Source: Polyangiaceae bacterium (lineage in GTDB: Bacteria; Myxococcota_A; Polyangia; Polyangiales; Polyangiaceae). From it: 41,433 nt of DNA. The notes beneath the pieces were generated by a model, which made no database searches, was not told the DNA's origin, and saw only the letters and a list, made by a program, of their open reading frames with translations. Each line of letters opens with the position of its first letter. Within the stretch, counting starts at the first letter, position 1. Of this stretch, positions 41,298 through 41,433 are shown one piece after another. The stretch lies in NCBI GenBank assembly GCA_016933275.1, contig JAFGBI010000405.1, positions 1-41,433 of the forward strand, given 5' to 3'. The position numbers were made by a program, and so were the translations under genes.

Positions 41298-41433
41298 AGC
41301 AGCAATCAGGTTGCCAGCCGCAACGGCAGCACTGAAAATGCGTCCCTGCGAGGCGAGGACGCGTTTCCAGCGCTGCCTCTGGTGAGGTCTGCTGCCGGTT
41401 CGGTGCTCTAGGTTGTTGATTTGACGCAGCAAT
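41295..41433 (+). repeat. Palindromic intergenic element, copy D (tail cut by window edge)
   Basis: Begins TAGAGCAGCAATCAGGTTGC, where TAG is the stop of the GlmS-like gene. The inner arms 41325-41345 and 41357-41377 pair 18 of 21, plus one wobble. The right end is CCGGTTCGGTGCTCTAG (to 41411), followed by the start of the tail GTTGATTTGACGCAGCAAT. The left end is the exact reverse complement of the tail end of copy B (CAACCTGATTGCTGCTC), a second type of terminus. Confidence 0.88.

Noticed and set aside
1..41433. The repeated palindromes as a CRISPR array
   Set aside because: The copies lie thousands of bases apart, with no regular spacers and no cas genes.

Overview
The window is a very GC-rich stretch of bacterial chromosome that looks like a myxobacterium (phylum Myxococcota, perhaps the Polyangia side). 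This is an inference from gene content: a Hanks-type Ser/Thr kinase and a pseudokinase, a GAF protein coupled to a DUF4388 protein, a hybrid histidine kinase, a sigma-54 activator, and many exported cysteine-rich lipoproteins, including one with sixteen 'Myxococcus Cys-rich' (DUF4215-type) repeats around a fibro-slime domain. No rRNA, tRNA, CRISPR array, prophage or transposase gene was seen.

Layout. 1-6.6 kb is a signalling block: a Ser/Thr kinase (-), a divergent GAF gene overlapping a DUF4388/receiver-like gene (+), then a membrane-anchored pseudokinase (-). 6.7-11.1 kb is a single 1468-residue acyl-CoA dehydratase activase-type protein (-). 11.2-15.5 kb holds three exported proteins: an FGE-like domain fused to two LysM domains, an eight-module Cys-repeat protein, and a Gly/Thr-linker Cys-rich lipoprotein. 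15.7-20.4 kb has a small hypothetical gene, a GH31 glycosidase, a stand-alone receiver and a PrsW-type membrane protease. 20.6-26.6 kb has two lipoproteins (one an S33/TAP-like hydrolase) and the giant Cys-rich fibro-slime lipoprotein. 27-28.5 kb is a coupled TatD-TcdA pair. 29.1-34.6 kb has a PAS hybrid histidine kinase, a tail-anchored protein plus Nudix hydrolase, a sigma-54 regulator and a phosphomannomutase-like HAD protein. 34.7-41.3 kb has a small repeat-helical protein, aspartate-semialdehyde dehydrogenase (asd), a VWA lipoprotein and a strongly enlarged GlmS-like double-SIS amidotransferase.

The most unusual feature is non-coding. Five clear copies, plus one probable decayed copy, of a palindromic intergenic element of about 110-155 bp are scattered through the window (1-88, 16273-16420, 26884-26980, 28619-28772, 36430-36583, 41295-41433). 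The copies share terminal inverted repeats and an inner stem whose two arms change together between copies. Element ends carry an intrinsic CTAG, and at four genes (kinase, GH31, tcdA, GlmS-like) the TAG of this CTAG is the gene's stop codon. No gene able to move the element is visible here.

Genes do not form one pathway. The themes are signal transduction, the cell surface (seven exported or lipidated products) and single housekeeping genes. Most coding calls rest on recognisable motifs. Functions of the Cys-rich, LysM and small proteins remain open.
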